64,000 bases of DNA from Streptomyces sp. CB01881 (GCF_002953255.1 NZ_CP026498.1:876559-940558); one strand, 5' to 3'; numbered from the stretch's first letter, positions 17,590 through 26,763 are shown. Numbers and translations: made by a program. The notes: a model not told the origin generated them from the letters alone.

Positions 17590-17664
17590 AGCTGCTCCTC
17601 GATCACGATTCGTATGGCCTCGACGGCCGCTCTGGTGCGGATGGTGTTGGAGAGGCGATCCTCC
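17586..17664 (-). pseudogene. Tail of a truncated small gene upstream of the coiled-coil gene
   Basis: A reading frame ending LSNTIRTRAAVEAIRIVIEEQL stops at 17586, with a GTGA overlap to the coiled-coil gene. That is typical of a translationally coupled pair. There is no usable start codon before the frame merges with sequence next to the MmyB-type regulator gene, so the 5' part appears to have been lost. The family is not recognised. Confidence 0.3.
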
Positions 17665-17715
17665 CATGCTCCGGCGCCATGTCGATGCGGGTACCTGGCC
17701 GCCCTGGCCGCCGCA

Positions 17716-18543
17716 TCAGGGGGCCAGGGCACGCAGCAGAGCCAGGCCCTCGGCGGACGCAGGGTCGGCAGCGGCCTGGTACACCACCAGCTGTTGCTCC
17801 GGGGCACTGTTGACGGTGAACGTCTCGTAGCGCAGATCGAGGTCGCCAACCTGCGGGTGGCGGAACCGCTTCGAACCGCCCGACTTGCCGTGCACCTCGT
17901 GCCGGGCCCACAACACCCGGAACTCGTGGCTCTTGAGCGAGAGTTCGCCGACGAGTTCGGTCAGCCCCCGGTCCTCGCGGTCCCGGCCCGCGGCACTGCG
18001 CAGGGCGGCGACCGAGGCCCGGGCCGCCTCGTCCCAGTCGCGGTGGAACGAGCGTGCGGCCGGGTCGAGGAACGTCATCCGCAGCAGGTTGTCCGTACGC
18101 GCGAACGCCGCGTAGAGGGCACCCGCGGACGGGTTGAGCGCCAGGACGTCCAGCGAGCGGCCGAGGACGAGGCCGGGAGTGGTCAGAGCTCCCAGTAGCT
18201 GCAGGAGTGCGGGTGAGACCCGCTCCGGGCCCCGCCGGCGGCGGGGCCCGGGCGAAGCGGTCAGATGGAGCAGATGTGTCACGGCCTCCTCGTCGAGCTG
18301 GAGCGCGCGGGCGACGGCGTTCAGCATCTGCCGGGAGGGGTTGCGCTCGCGCCCCTGCTCCAGGCGCGTGTAGTAGTCGGTGCTCACCCCGGCGAGCAGG
18401 GCCACCTCCTCCCGGCGGAGCCCGGAGACCCTGCGGTAGCCGGCGGCGGTGATGCCCGCGAGCTCGGGCGGCAGCTGTTCACGGCGGGCGCGCAGGTACT
18501 CCCCGAGGGGGTTGCCACGCGACAGGGTCTCGTCAGTGCGCAT
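17716..18543 (-). CDS. MmyB-type helix-turn-helix transcriptional regulator
   Basis: A 275-residue regulator. The N-terminal HTH (about 12-85) contains GYRRVSGLRREEVALLAGVS and DYYTRLEQGRERNPSRQML, the hallmark of this streptomycete family. The C-terminal MmyB-like ligand-binding domain follows (LVLGRSLDVLALNPSAGALY; FLDPAARSFHRDWDEAA; RFRHPQVGDLDLRYETF). ATG at 18543 fits the family N-terminus. It is divergent from the small Atu4866-domain gene, which it probably controls. Related regulators often sit beside a single oxidoreductase or enzyme gene that they repress. Confidence 0.9.
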   Translation of the reverse strand: MRTDETLSRGNPLGEYLRARREQLPPELAGITAAGYRRVSGLRREEVALLAGVSTDYYTRLEQGRERNPSRQMLNAVARALQLDEEAVTHLLHLTASPGPRRRRGPERVSPALLQLLGALTTPGLVLGRSLDVLALNPSAGALYAAFARTDNLLRMTFLDPAARSFHRDWDEAARASVAALRSAAGRDREDRGLTELVGELSLKSHEFRVLWARHEVHGKSGGSKRFRHPQVGDLDLRYETFTVNSAPEQQLVVYQAAADPASAEGLALLRALAP

Positions 18544-18658
18544 GCTCCTGAGGCTAAGGCCCGCGTGCCACCGGGCCGAAGCCCTGATCCACGGTGCAGC
18601 GCCCCCAGGAACACCGCGGCCTGGAAGCCTCCCCCGGACGGTGCCAGGTTGGGTGGTC

Positions 18659-18925
18659 ATGAGCAACGACCAACTCCACCCGTACATCGGCCTGTGGGTC
18701 AGTGCCGACGGCTTCGTCCGACAGGAACTCCGGGCCGACGGCCGCTACGACGAGGCCCGCGGCGAGCGGCCGAGCGCCTACACCGGCAGCTACACCGTCA
18801 CCGGCTCCCACATCGACTACCTCGACGACACCGGATTCACCGCGACCGGCGACGTCCGCGACGGCGTGCTCCACCACGAGCACCTGGTCCTCCACCGCGC
18901 CGACGCCCCGCCACCGGCCCCGTAG
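18659..18925 (+). CDS. Atu4866-domain small protein
   Basis: An 88-residue protein matching the Atu4866 family of unknown function, seen in YIGLWVSADGFVRQELRADG (slightly shortened here), GRYDEARG, AYTGSYTVTGSHIDYLDDTGFTA and DGVLHHEHLVLHR. The fold is probably a small lipocalin-like beta barrel. It is too short to be a standalone enzyme with a known active site. It is read divergently from the MmyB-type regulator gene 115 bp away, the usual arrangement in this family. ATG at 18659 overlaps no other gene. Confidence 0.8.
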   Translation: MSNDQLHPYIGLWVSADGFVRQELRADGRYDEARGERPSAYTGSYTVTGSHIDYLDDTGFTATGDVRDGVLHHEHLVLHRADAPPPAP

Positions 18926-18970
18926 CCCCGGCCGGCCACCCACCAACCCCTCCCCCAACGGAAGTCCGCC

Positions 18971-20407
18971 ATGCACGCTGTCCACCGTCCTACCGACACC
19001 GCACGCCACCCCCTCCTGGAACGGCTGCGCCGAACCGCCGGCGACCCGGGGCGCCGCATCCTGTTCACCGGTGCCACCGTCCTCACCATGGACCCCGCCC
19101 TGGGCACCCTCGACGTCGGCGACCTGCTCGTGGCCGGCAGCACCATCGCCGCCGTCGGCCCCGATCTCCGCGCCCACGGGGCCGCGACGGACGCGATCGT
19201 GGTCGACGCTGCCGGAACCATCCTCACCCCCGGCTTCGTGGACACCCACCGCCACGCCTGGCAGGCCCAGTTGCGCCGGACCATGCCCGACGTGAACGAC
19301 CTGGCCGGCTACGTCTCCACCACGCTCGCCGGGTACGCCCCGGCCTACCGGCCCCACGACATGTACGTCGGCACCAGGCTGGCGGCACTGGCCGCCATCG
19401 ACGCAGGCATCACCACGATGCTGGACTTCTCCCACAACTCACGCAGCGCCGAGCACTCCGACGCCGCCGTCCGAGCCCTGGTCGACAGCGGCATCCGAGG
19501 AATACACGCCGCGATGGGCCCGCACTTCGGCGCCTGGGACCGGCAGTGGCCCGCCGACCTGACCCGCCTGCACGCGCAGTACACCGACCGCCTCACGACC
19601 ATCCGCCTCGCCGCCCTCGCCACCGACCGGATAGCGGGACCCGCTCTGGCCTACGGCCCGGAACTCGCCCGCACCGCAGAAGAACTGGGCATCGGCGTGA
19701 GCGTGGACGCGGTCTTCGGAGAAGCCTCCTCGGAGGCGATTCTCCGCTGGGAACGGCAGGGACTGCTCGGAGAGCACCTGACCCTGATCCACGCCACCGC
19801 GCTGAGCCCCGACGCGTGGCGTGCCATCGCGGCCAGCGGCACCACGGTGTCACTCGCGCCCACTTCGGACGCCCAGATCGGGCTGGAGAGCGCCGTGCCC
19901 GCCATCGACGAGGCACTGGCGGTCGGCGTGCGGCCGGGTCTGAGCATCGACGTCGAAGTCGCCCTGGCCGGAGACATGTTCACCCAGATGCGCGCCCTGC
20001 ACACCGTCCAGCGCATGCGGGCCGTTCACGGAGCCCACGGCACCGACCGCGAGCCGACACGCATCGGCACCCACGACGTACTGGACTTCGCCACCCTGCA
20101 CGGTGCGCGGACCTGCGGCCTGGCCGAGGTCACCGGCTCGCTGACGCCCGGCAAGCAGGCCGACCTGCTGGTGATCACCACCGACGAGATCAACAACCTG
20201 CCGCTGAACGACGCCACCGGCGCCGTCGTCCTGGGCAGCGACGCCCGCAACATCGACACCGTCCTCGTCGGCGGGCAGGTTCGCAAATGGGCGGGCCGCG
20301 TTCTCGACGTCGACCTGCCCACGCTGCGCGCCGAGGCCGCCGCCTCCCGCGATCGCATCCTCCACGCGGCCCGGCGCCCGGCGACACGCCACCTCCCCGC
20401 AGGCTGA
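18971..20407 (+). CDS. Amidohydrolase (TRZ/ATZ or cytosine-deaminase type)
   Basis: A 478-residue metal-dependent hydrolase. The N-terminal sandwich RILFTGATVLTMDP leads to the first metal motif GFVDTHRHAWQ. Later come LTLIHATALSPDAW (metal His), GLSIDVEV (metal Asp region) and the closing DVLDFATLHGARTCGL with GSLTPGKQADLLVI. This matches subtype III amidohydrolases, which deaminate or dechlorinate heterocycles such as guanine, hydroxyatrazine or cytosine. The exact substrate cannot be read. It lies 45 bp after the Atu4866-domain gene on the same strand, so co-transcription is possible. Confidence 0.88.
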   Translation: MHAVHRPTDTARHPLLERLRRTAGDPGRRILFTGATVLTMDPALGTLDVGDLLVAGSTIAAVGPDLRAHGAATDAIVVDAAGTILTPGFVDTHRHAWQAQLRRTMPDVNDLAGYVSTTLAGYAPAYRPHDMYVGTRLAALAAIDAGITTMLDFSHNSRSAEHSDAAVRALVDSGIRGIHAAMGPHFGAWDRQWPADLTRLHAQYTDRLTTIRLAALATDRIAGPALAYGPELARTAEELGIGVSVDAVFGEASSEAILRWERQGLLGEHLTLIHATALSPDAWRAIAASGTTVSLAPTSDAQIGLESAVPAIDEALAVGVRPGLSIDVEVALAGDMFTQMRALHTVQRMRAVHGAHGTDREPTRIGTHDVLDFATLHGARTCGLAEVTGSLTPGKQADLLVITTDEINNLPLNDATGAVVLGSDARNIDTVLVGGQVRKWAGRVLDVDLPTLRAEAAASRDRILHAARRPATRHLPAG

Positions 20408-20514
20408 CGCCGAACGGGCCCGACCCGAAGCCCACCTCGTCTCGTGGGCGCCGGGCACGGCCAGGATCAAACGGAAGGTGCTCCTCGCCCCGACCCGGCC
20501 GCGCGGCAAACGCG

Positions 20515-20560
20515 TCCGGTGCGGCGGCGCGGTCCGGTGCGGCGGCGCGGTCCGGTGCGG
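20515..20560. repeat. 18-bp GC-only tandem repeat
   Basis: The unit tccggtgcggcggcgcgg is present in two perfect copies (20515-20532, 20533-20550) plus ten bases of a third. It lies between the amidohydrolase gene and the secreted lectin-CAP gene. No function can be assigned. Confidence 0.8.
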
Positions 20561-20570
20561 CCGACACCCG

Positions 20571-20597
20571 GTAGACGGCCGAACCAAGGCCGTCTAC
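20571..20597. terminator. Hairpin between amidohydrolase and lectin-CAP genes
   Basis: Arms gtagacggcc (20571-20580) and ggccgtctac (20588-20597) pair perfectly over 10 bp around a 7-nt loop. It lies 164 bp after the amidohydrolase stop and 90 bp before the next start. It could be a terminator or part of the 5' untranslated leader of the next gene. Confidence 0.5.
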
Positions 20598-20686
20598 GCG
20601 GTGCTGACCGATCGTCAACACGCGCCTGGTGTCCTGTCGGTGTCCGCAGCCGCAACCGCGCGGTCCACCGACAGTAGGAGAGCCCC

Positions 20687-21580
20687 GTGTCCCACCCCTC
20701 AACCCGAGACCTCCGCCCCCGCGCCCGGCTGGCGGGGCTGGCACTCGCCGTGTCCGCGATATCGGTGTGCAGCCTCCCGCTGCTCGCCGCGCCGGCGAGC
20801 GCCGCGCAGGCGGACGTGGTCGAGCAGATGATCACGATCCAGGACCACCAGAACCACCACTCGCTGGCCAGCGCCGACGGGGAGGCCTCCCGGATCATCG
20901 CCCGCAACTACCAGAACGCCTCCACCTCGTTCTGGATCTCCAACAAGCCGGGCGGCCGGGTGGACTTCGCCCGCAACGTCAACGGCACCGAGCGCGTGCT
21001 GGAGATGGACCTCAACGACGGCCGGTCCACCCAGTTCATCCACTGGTGGGCGGGCGACAACCAGCAGTGGACCCTGGAGTCCGCCGCCGAGGGCGGCACC
21101 TACATCCACAACGCCCGCGACAACCGCTGCCTGACCTACCACGGCCTCGACCGGGAGGTCACGGTCGAGAACTGTGACGGCAGCATGTCCCAGCGGTTCG
21201 ACCTGAGCGGGCCGGGCACGGGCACCTCCGTCGAGCAGCGCTTCCTCGACCGGCTCAACGCCGTGCGCGCCCAGAACGGCAAGCCGGCGGTACGGCTCAA
21301 CCAGACGCTCGCCCAGGCCGCCAAGTGCAACGCCGACCAGATGGACCAGCGCCACGTCTCGGGCCACTTCTGCGACTCGGCGAACATCGCGCGGGGCCTC
21401 GGCTACACGTGGAGGGGGTTCGGTGAGATCGCGTTCTACGGGCCCACCGACGTCGACGCCGCCGTCGACGGCTGGATCAGGTCTCCCGGCCACCTGGCGA
21501 TCATGCTCGGCGACTACACCGAGGTCGGGCTGGCCCGGACGGGCACGGCCTCCTGGAACGCCGACTTCGGCTCCCGCTGA
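20687..21580 (+). CDS. Secreted protein with ricin-like lectin and CAP/SCP domains
   Basis: A 297-residue exported protein. Signal peptide of about 40 residues (RPRARLAGLALAVSAISV, then ASA-AQA). Residues ~45-180 look like one ricin-B/CBM13-type beta-trefoil (GTERVLEMDLNDGR; NQQWTLES; RCLTYHGLDREVTVENCDG; SQRFDLSG). Residues ~185-297 form a CAP domain (EQRFLDRLNAVRAQNGKPAV; LAQAAKCNADQMDQ; HVSGHFCD; GWIRSPGHLAIML). The CAP tetrad His in RHVSGHF is present, but the usual GENIA is altered to GEIAFYG. The GTG start follows TAGGAG. A role at the cell surface or in the environment is inferred. Confidence 0.85.
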   Translation: MSHPSTRDLRPRARLAGLALAVSAISVCSLPLLAAPASAAQADVVEQMITIQDHQNHHSLASADGEASRIIARNYQNASTSFWISNKPGGRVDFARNVNGTERVLEMDLNDGRSTQFIHWWAGDNQQWTLESAAEGGTYIHNARDNRCLTYHGLDREVTVENCDGSMSQRFDLSGPGTGTSVEQRFLDRLNAVRAQNGKPAVRLNQTLAQAAKCNADQMDQRHVSGHFCDSANIARGLGYTWRGFGEIAFYGPTDVDAAVDGWIRSPGHLAIMLGDYTEVGLARTGTASWNADFGSR

Positions 21581-21586
21581 CCACCG

Positions 21587-21617
21587 GGACCGCCCCGCCG
21601 GCCCGGTGGGGCGGTCC
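21587..21617. terminator. Hairpin after the lectin-CAP gene
   Basis: Arms ggaccgcccc (21587-21596) and ggggcggtcc (21608-21617) form a perfect 10-bp stem with an 11-nt loop. It starts 6 bp after the stop codon and lies between converging genes, so it may serve both strands. Confidence 0.7.
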
Positions 21618-21761
21618 GACGTCTCCCCGCCTCTCCGTTGTGACCCGGTCGGGGGACGTTCCAGCGACAGCAGCAGCCCACTCCCCCGCGCGCCCGGCCC
21701 ACGGTCGTGCAGGGCAGCGACCACTGTCCAGGCCAGGCCCACCACTGCTGCCAGGAGTTCC

Positions 21762-23333
21762 TCAGACCTGGCCCGGCTCGCGTCCGGACGCCAGGGCCTC
21801 CTGTTCGTCGGCGGCAGTCTCGGCCTGCACGCCCGGACGCAGACCGATCACCGCCACCACGGCGGCCGCGACCATGATGGCCGCCATCCAGTAGAGGACC
21901 GTCTGGGTGGCGTGGGCGAAGTCGTCCCGGAAGAACTGCGGGATGGTCGCGGTGCTCCCGCTCCCGCCGCTCTGCGCCTGGACCTGGGAGAGGTGGGTGG
22001 CCTCGGCGACCGCCTGCGCGTGTGGCAGGCCCTGGGCGACCAGGGAGTCGGTCAGCTGGGTCCGCAGGTCGGTGACCAGGACGGTGCCCAGCACGGCCAG
22101 TCCCAGGCTGGCGGCGTAGTTGCGGACCGTCTGGGTGATGCCGGTCGCCTCGCCGTAGGACAGCCGCGAGGCGCGGTTGACCGCGTCCGTGCTGGAGGGG
22201 GTGAGCATGAAGCCCATGCCCGCGCCGGCCAGCACGATGTCCCACTGCTGCGTGCTGAAGCTCAACGTGGTCGCGTCGCCCGCCCACAGGTAGAACCCGA
22301 CCGCGGCCAGGACGCACCCGAGCACCACCGGCCGCTTCGCGCCGCCCCGGTCGAGCATCCGGCCGCCGATCTGCGAGGCGATCACGAACCCGATGAAGAA
22401 GTAGAGCAGGAAGACACCGGCATTCGAGGAGGAGTCACCCAGCGCGATCTGCGCGTACTCGCTGGAGAAGAAGAAGACCGGGACGAAGACCAGCATCGAG
22501 ATGCCGAGCACCAGGTTCTGCACGGAGAACGCGCGGATCCGGAAGATGTCCACCTGGATCAGCGGCGAGACGGTGCGCTTCTCGACGATCGCGAAGCCGA
22601 CCAGCAGCAGGAGACCGGCCGCGATGCAGAGCCAGATCGCCGGGTTCGACCAGCCCCAGACCTGCGACTGCTGGAAACCGAAGACGCTCAGCCCGACACC
22701 GCCGGCGATCAGGGCCAGGCCCCGGTAGTCCATGGGCGCGGGCCGGCTCTCCGTCGCCGGCTTGGAGATCGCGATCAGCACCAGCGCGATCGCCGCCACC
22801 GGCAGGTTCACCCAGAAGATGGCCCGCCAGGTCCATTCGGTCAGGTAGCCGCCGAGGACCGGTCCGATCGCGGTCAGACCGCCCGCGATGCCGAAGAACA
22901 GGGCCAGCGCCCGCCCGCGCTCGCGCAGCGCGAAGTTCTGCACCACGATCGCCAGCGCCGCCGGGAACATGATGGCGCCACCGAAGCCCTGGACGGCGCG
23001 GAAGGTGACCAGCCACGCCTCGGCCGGACTCCCGGTGGGTGTGAAGCCGCAGCAGGCCGAGGCGCCCGCGAAGATCAGCACCCCGAGCACCACCATCCTG
23101 CGGTGACCGACGGTGTCGGCGAGCCGACCGCCGAAGGCGAAGAACGCCGCCAGGGTGAGCAGGTAGGCGTTGATCACCCACTGCACCCCCGTGCTGGTCA
23201 GCTTCAACTCCTGCTGGATGTTCGGTACGGCGATCGAGACGATGGTCTGGTCGATGAAGGTCATCGCCACGGCGAAGATCATCGCTGCCAGCACCAGGTA
23301 GCGCGAGGATCCGCCGGCGGGAGCAGTGCTCAC
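21762..23333 (-). CDS. MFS drug/proton antiporter (DHA2, EmrB/QacA type)
   Basis: A 523-residue inner-membrane exporter with about 14 hydrophobic helices. Motif D1/A: IDQTIVSIAVPNIQ and FGGRLADTVGHRRMVV. Motif C: TAIGPVLGGYLTEWTWRAIFWVNLP. It probably exports a hydrophobic drug, antibiotic or metabolite using the proton gradient; no substrate can be assigned. The GTG start at 23333 follows GGAGGGAAGAGC; an in-frame ATG 18 codons upstream has no ribosome site. No TetR/MarR regulator lies next to it, which is unusual for this family. Confidence 0.92.
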   Translation of the reverse strand: MSTAPAGGSSRYLVLAAMIFAVAMTFIDQTIVSIAVPNIQQELKLTSTGVQWVINAYLLTLAAFFAFGGRLADTVGHRRMVVLGVLIFAGASACCGFTPTGSPAEAWLVTFRAVQGFGGAIMFPAALAIVVQNFALRERGRALALFFGIAGGLTAIGPVLGGYLTEWTWRAIFWVNLPVAAIALVLIAISKPATESRPAPMDYRGLALIAGGVGLSVFGFQQSQVWGWSNPAIWLCIAAGLLLLVGFAIVEKRTVSPLIQVDIFRIRAFSVQNLVLGISMLVFVPVFFFSSEYAQIALGDSSSNAGVFLLYFFIGFVIASQIGGRMLDRGGAKRPVVLGCVLAAVGFYLWAGDATTLSFSTQQWDIVLAGAGMGFMLTPSSTDAVNRASRLSYGEATGITQTVRNYAASLGLAVLGTVLVTDLRTQLTDSLVAQGLPHAQAVAEATHLSQVQAQSGGSGSTATIPQFFRDDFAHATQTVLYWMAAIMVAAAVVAVIGLRPGVQAETAADEQEALASGREPGQV

Positions 23334-23609
23334 GGTTCGCTCTTCCCTCCGGGGTGCGTCCGCGCGTCGACTGCTGGCGGATCTCACCTGTGGGGCGGGC
23401 CCGTTCCTGGAGGGAGGGGGCCCGGTTCCTGCCGTTCGTTCGGCAGGCTCCCCATGCTAGCTACCGGCCCGGGACGACGCCTGACGGAGCACCCGGCCAT
23501 CACCCCATCGGGCGTTCGCAGCGGCGGGCCGACCGTCAGGACCCACCGACCCACGGAAAGCCGCTGTCGTCCGCTGTCCTTCCACCTCACGGCTTCCGGG
23601 TCGTGCGCA

Positions 23610-23715
23610 TCAGCCGAGGAACCGCACGGTGATCGACACGAACCTGTCGGCGTCGCCCAGCCACGGGTAGTGGCCCGCGCCCGGTTGGACGACGAACTCG
23701 AACGGGCTGTCATCC
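23610..23715 (-). pseudogene. C-terminal remnant of an alpha/beta-hydrolase
   Basis: On the minus strand a reading frame gives FEFVVQPGAGHYPWLGDADR, then FVSITVRFLG and a TGA at 23610. This is the typical end of an alpha/beta-hydrolase, with the catalytic His in GAGHYPW. Nothing upstream continues the protein. The rest of the gap 23334-23753 holds only a short hairpin (cctgccg...cggcagg near 23430) and no other gene. Confidence 0.55.
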
Positions 23716-23753
23716 TGCCTGAGGCGTCATGCGACAGGCGGTCGGACCCGTCT

Positions 23754-24941
23754 TCAGCCGGCCTCCGCCGGGGCCGACGGCTGATCGTCGGCCCCGGCGG
23801 CGGTGTGGATCGGGCCGTCGGTCCGGGTGAGCGGCCGACCGGTGCCGCCCCAGCGGGCGGCGATGATCTCGGCGGCGACGGAGACGGCCGTCTCCTGCGG
23901 CGTGCGGGCGCCGAGGTCGAGCCCGGCGGGGGCCGACATCCGGGCCAACTCCCTTTCTCGCAAGCCGGCTTCGCGCAGACGGCCCAGCCGCTCGCGGTGG
24001 GTTCGGCGCGACCCGAGCGCACCGATGTACGCCAGTTTCGGCAACCGCAGCGCGGTGGCCAGCAACGGCACGTCGAACTTGTGGTCATGGGTGAGGACGG
24101 CCACCACCGTACGGCCGTCGATCCGGCCCTCCTCAGCCTCCTCGGCCAGGTACTCGTGCGGCCATCGCACCACGACCTCGTCCGCGTGCGGGAAGCGGGA
24201 GGCGGTGGCGAACACTGCCCGCGCGTCACACACCGTGACGCGGTAGCCGAGGAAGGACCCCAACTCGGCGACCGCGGCGGCGAAGTCGATCGCACCGAAC
24301 ACCAGCATCCGCGGGGGTGTGACGAACGACCCCACGAACAGGGTCAGTTCGCCGACCTCGGCGAACTCCTCACCGTCCAGGCAGCGGCCCGCGGTGTCAT
24401 AGTGGCGCAGCCCTGTTGTGCCGTGTTCGAGCATGCCGCGGACGTCGAGGCCCACCGCGCGGTCCAGCGCGGCCGAACCGAGGGTGCCGCAGGCGCGGTC
24501 CGGCCAGACGACCAGGCGGCTCCCGAGCGCGCCCGGGCCGTTGTCCGGGCCGGTCACCACGGTGGCCACCGCGACAGGCTCGCCGGCACCCAACGACGTC
24601 ACCACGTCCGGAAGTTCGGGGAAGGTTCGGCTGGACACGGGTTCGACGAAGATCTGGATCGTGCCGCCGCAGGTCAACCCCACCTCGAAGGCGTCGCCGT
24701 CGCTCACCCCGTACGACCGCAACACCGGGCGTCCCGAGATCCGGGCCTCCTCGGCCTCCTCGTACACCGCGCCCTCGACGCAGCCGCCCGAGACACTGCC
24801 GACCACGGTGCCGGAGGCCGAGACCGCCATCGCCGCACCCGGCCGGCGGGGCGCGCTCCGGAAGGTGCTGACCACGGTGGCGAGCCCGAAGACCTCGCCC
24901 GCGCGGTACCACGGGTACACCTCGCCCAGGACGTCACGCAC
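23754..24941 (-). CDS. XdhC/CoxI-family molybdoenzyme maturation protein
   Basis: A 395-residue factor of the XdhC family, which handles molybdenum cofactor sulfuration/insertion for xanthine- and CO-dehydrogenase-type enzymes. The N-terminal XdhC-CoxI domain has GLATVVSTFRSAPRRPGAAM and VVGSVSGGCVEGAVYEEA (about 17-64). The C-terminal Rossmann domain has MLVFGAIDFAAAVAELG, TVCDARAVFA, VVAVLTHDHKFD and YIGALGSRRTH. The start is GTG, overlapping the CoxG gene by 8 bp. It therefore forms a two-gene minus-strand unit with CoxG in the CO dehydrogenase locus. A second, shorter XdhC-like gene lies on the plus strand at 30810. Confidence 0.9.
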   Translation of the reverse strand: MRDVLGEVYPWYRAGEVFGLATVVSTFRSAPRRPGAAMAVSASGTVVGSVSGGCVEGAVYEEAEEARISGRPVLRSYGVSDGDAFEVGLTCGGTIQIFVEPVSSRTFPELPDVVTSLGAGEPVAVATVVTGPDNGPGALGSRLVVWPDRACGTLGSAALDRAVGLDVRGMLEHGTTGLRHYDTAGRCLDGEEFAEVGELTLFVGSFVTPPRMLVFGAIDFAAAVAELGSFLGYRVTVCDARAVFATASRFPHADEVVVRWPHEYLAEEAEEGRIDGRTVVAVLTHDHKFDVPLLATALRLPKLAYIGALGSRRTHRERLGRLREAGLRERELARMSAPAGLDLGARTPQETAVSVAAEIIAARWGGTGRPLTRTDGPIHTAAGADDQPSAPAEAG

Positions 24942-25644
24942 GGTGTCCCCCTCGCGGACGCCGGCAGGCCCGGCGCAACCGACGCGCGACCCCCAGCAGG
25001 ATCAACCCGGCGAGGAGGATCGACGCCAGGCGCTTGGCCACCGGTCCGCGGGCCACGGCGAGCAGGTCCAGCGGCTCCCCCTCCGCCGAGGTGGCCCGCG
25101 GCTCCCCCACGGGTGCGGACCGCCCGGCGGCGGACGCGGCCGCTGCGGGTTCGGCGGCCGCCGGCTGCGTGGCCGGCGCGGCTCCGCCCCCGCGCTCGTG
25201 TTCGGCGGCCAGCCGCTCCTCCAGACAGGCCGTGAACTGGTCCAGCAGCTTCCGGCTGATGTCGGTCATGACGCCCTTGCCGAACTGGGCCACCTTCCCG
25301 GTGATGCTGAGCCGGGTCTCGACGGTCACCCGGGTGCCGTCGCCGTCCGGGGCCAGCCGTGCGGTGACGTGCGCGTCGGCGTTGCCCTGGCCGTGCGTGT
25401 CGCGTCCGGAGGCGGTGAGCCGCACGGTGTGGTTCGCCTCGTCCCGCTCGTCGAACGCGGCGGTGCCCCGGTACTGCACGGTCACCGCTCCGACCCGCAC
25501 CTTGACCGTGCCGTGGAACCGCTCGCCGTCGACCCCGGTGAGCTGCGCCCCCGGCATGCACGGGGCAATCCGCTCGACGTCGGTGAAGAGGTCCCAGGCC
25601 GCTTCCACCGGCAGGCTCACGTGGAACTCGTTGGTGAACTCCAT
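24934..25644 (-). CDS. coxG: CoxG-like SRPBCC protein with C-terminal membrane anchor
   Basis: A 236-residue protein. Residues 1-145 are an SRPBCC/CO-dehydrogenase-subunit-G domain (MEFTNEFHVSLPVEAAWDLF; RIAPCMPGAQL; VSITGKVAQFGKGVM-like end). A Pro/Ala-rich linker follows, then a single C-terminal helix (RLASILLAGLILLGVARRL) that should anchor it in the membrane. In other CO oxidisers CoxG recruits the dehydrogenase to the membrane, and a role in passing quinone to the enzyme has been reported in mycobacteria. ATG 25644 follows AAGGAGG by 9 nt. It is coupled to XdhC and transcribed away from the structural genes. Confidence 0.87.
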   Translation of the reverse strand: MEFTNEFHVSLPVEAAWDLFTDVERIAPCMPGAQLTGVDGERFHGTVKVRVGAVTVQYRGTAAFDERDEANHTVRLTASGRDTHGQGNADAHVTARLAPDGDGTRVTVETRLSITGKVAQFGKGVMTDISRKLLDQFTACLEERLAAEHERGGGAAPATQPAAAEPAAAASAAGRSAPVGEPRATSAEGEPLDLLAVARGPVAKRLASILLAGLILLGVARRLRRACRRPRGGHRA

Positions 25645-25755
25645 GTGGACGAGCCTCCTTGCCCAGATCTGCCCGGTGCCCCGGAATTCCCCCGTCGACG
25701 TACGTTCCAACGATGACCGGCCACCCGGCGATTCCCCTCCCGGAGCCGTCCCCGG

Positions 25756-26763
25756 TCAGCTCCACAGGCTCACCCGGACGGTCGGCCGGTAGTGGTCCAC
25801 CGGTACACCGGTGGCCCGGGTCATCAGGCTCTTCACGGCGGTGGGCGTGGTCACGAACCGGCACAGCGCGGATGCGGTCGGCGAGCGCCGGTCGCCGCGC
25901 AGGGCGGAGGCCCGCAGCACGCCGTTGACCGGGGTGCCGGGCACGGCGACCACGGTGAGGGTGCCGCGACGCAGCTCGTCGCGGACGAGGTGGAGCACGG
26001 CGAGCGACAGCCCGTCGCCGGCGACGGCCGCACCCAGGGCCGCACTGGTGCTGGGGAAGATCGACGCGTCGGCGTCGCCGACGCCGTGCCGCGTCAGGAA
26101 GGCGCCGCCGGGCGTTCCGGGGTCGAGCCCGCCCGGGCCGAGCAGCCAGTGTTCCCGGGACAGCCGGCCGACCGGTAGGTGCAGCCGGCCGCCGTCGCCC
26201 TGGTCCGGCCGGACGCCGGCGTGGCGCGGTGAGGCGACCACCACCAGCTGGATGCGCAGGAACAGGATGTGTTCGAGGGTGTCCGGGGCGGGACCGACGG
26301 CGACGGTGCCGGGCTCGGCGGCGACCGGGCTGATCGCGACGTCCGCTCGCCGGTCCAGCAGCAGCTCGCCGAGCGCGGTGGACGCCACCGCGAGGGTCGT
26401 GGTCTCCACGTCCGGGTGCCGCCGGACGAAGGCCTCCAGCAGTGGCGGGGTGATCTGCTCGGCGGTCGTCTCGGTCGCGGCGACCCGCAGGTAGGAGCTG
26501 TCCGCGCCGGCCTGCCGGACCTGCCGGCGGGTCTCCTCGGCCAGGCCCACGATCTCGGCCGCGCCCGCGGCCAGCCGCCGCCCGCCGGGCGTCAGGGCGA
26601 TCCCGCCCGCCGCCCGGACGAAGAGCCGGTCGCCGAGCTCGCGGCGCAGCACGGCGACCGCGCCCGACACCGCGGGCTCGCTCACCCCCAGGGAGATCGC
26701 GGCGGCCTTGACCGAGCCGAGCCGGGCCACCGCGACGAACGCCCTGAGCTGTGTGAGGGTCAT
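25756..26763 (-). CDS. LysR-family transcriptional regulator of the cox locus
   Basis: A 335-residue LysR regulator. The N-terminal HTH (residues 1-60: LTQLRAFVAVARLGSVKAAA, ISLGVSEPAVSGAVAVLRRE) is followed by a periplasmic-binding-like effector domain. ATG at 26763 gives the normal LysR N-terminus; an in-frame upstream ATG would add ten non-homologous residues. It lies divergently 193 bp from coxM, the classical place for a LysR activator, and upstream of coxG on its own strand. It likely controls CO dehydrogenase expression; the effector is unknown. Confidence 0.9.
   Translation of the reverse strand: MTLTQLRAFVAVARLGSVKAAAISLGVSEPAVSGAVAVLRRELGDRLFVRAAGGIALTPGGRRLAAGAAEIVGLAEETRRQVRQAGADSSYLRVAATETTAEQITPPLLEAFVRRHPDVETTTLAVASTALGELLLDRRADVAISPVAAEPGTVAVGPAPDTLEHILFLRIQLVVVASPRHAGVRPDQGDGGRLHLPVGRLSREHWLLGPGGLDPGTPGGAFLTRHGVGDADASIFPSTSAALGAAVAGDGLSLAVLHLVRDELRRGTLTVVAVPGTPVNGVLRASALRGDRRSPTASALCRFVTTPTAVKSLMTRATGVPVDHYRPTVRVSLWS

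Noticed and set aside
20515..20560. CRISPR-like array
   Set aside because: Units are only 18 bp, directly abutting with no spacers, and there are no cas genes.
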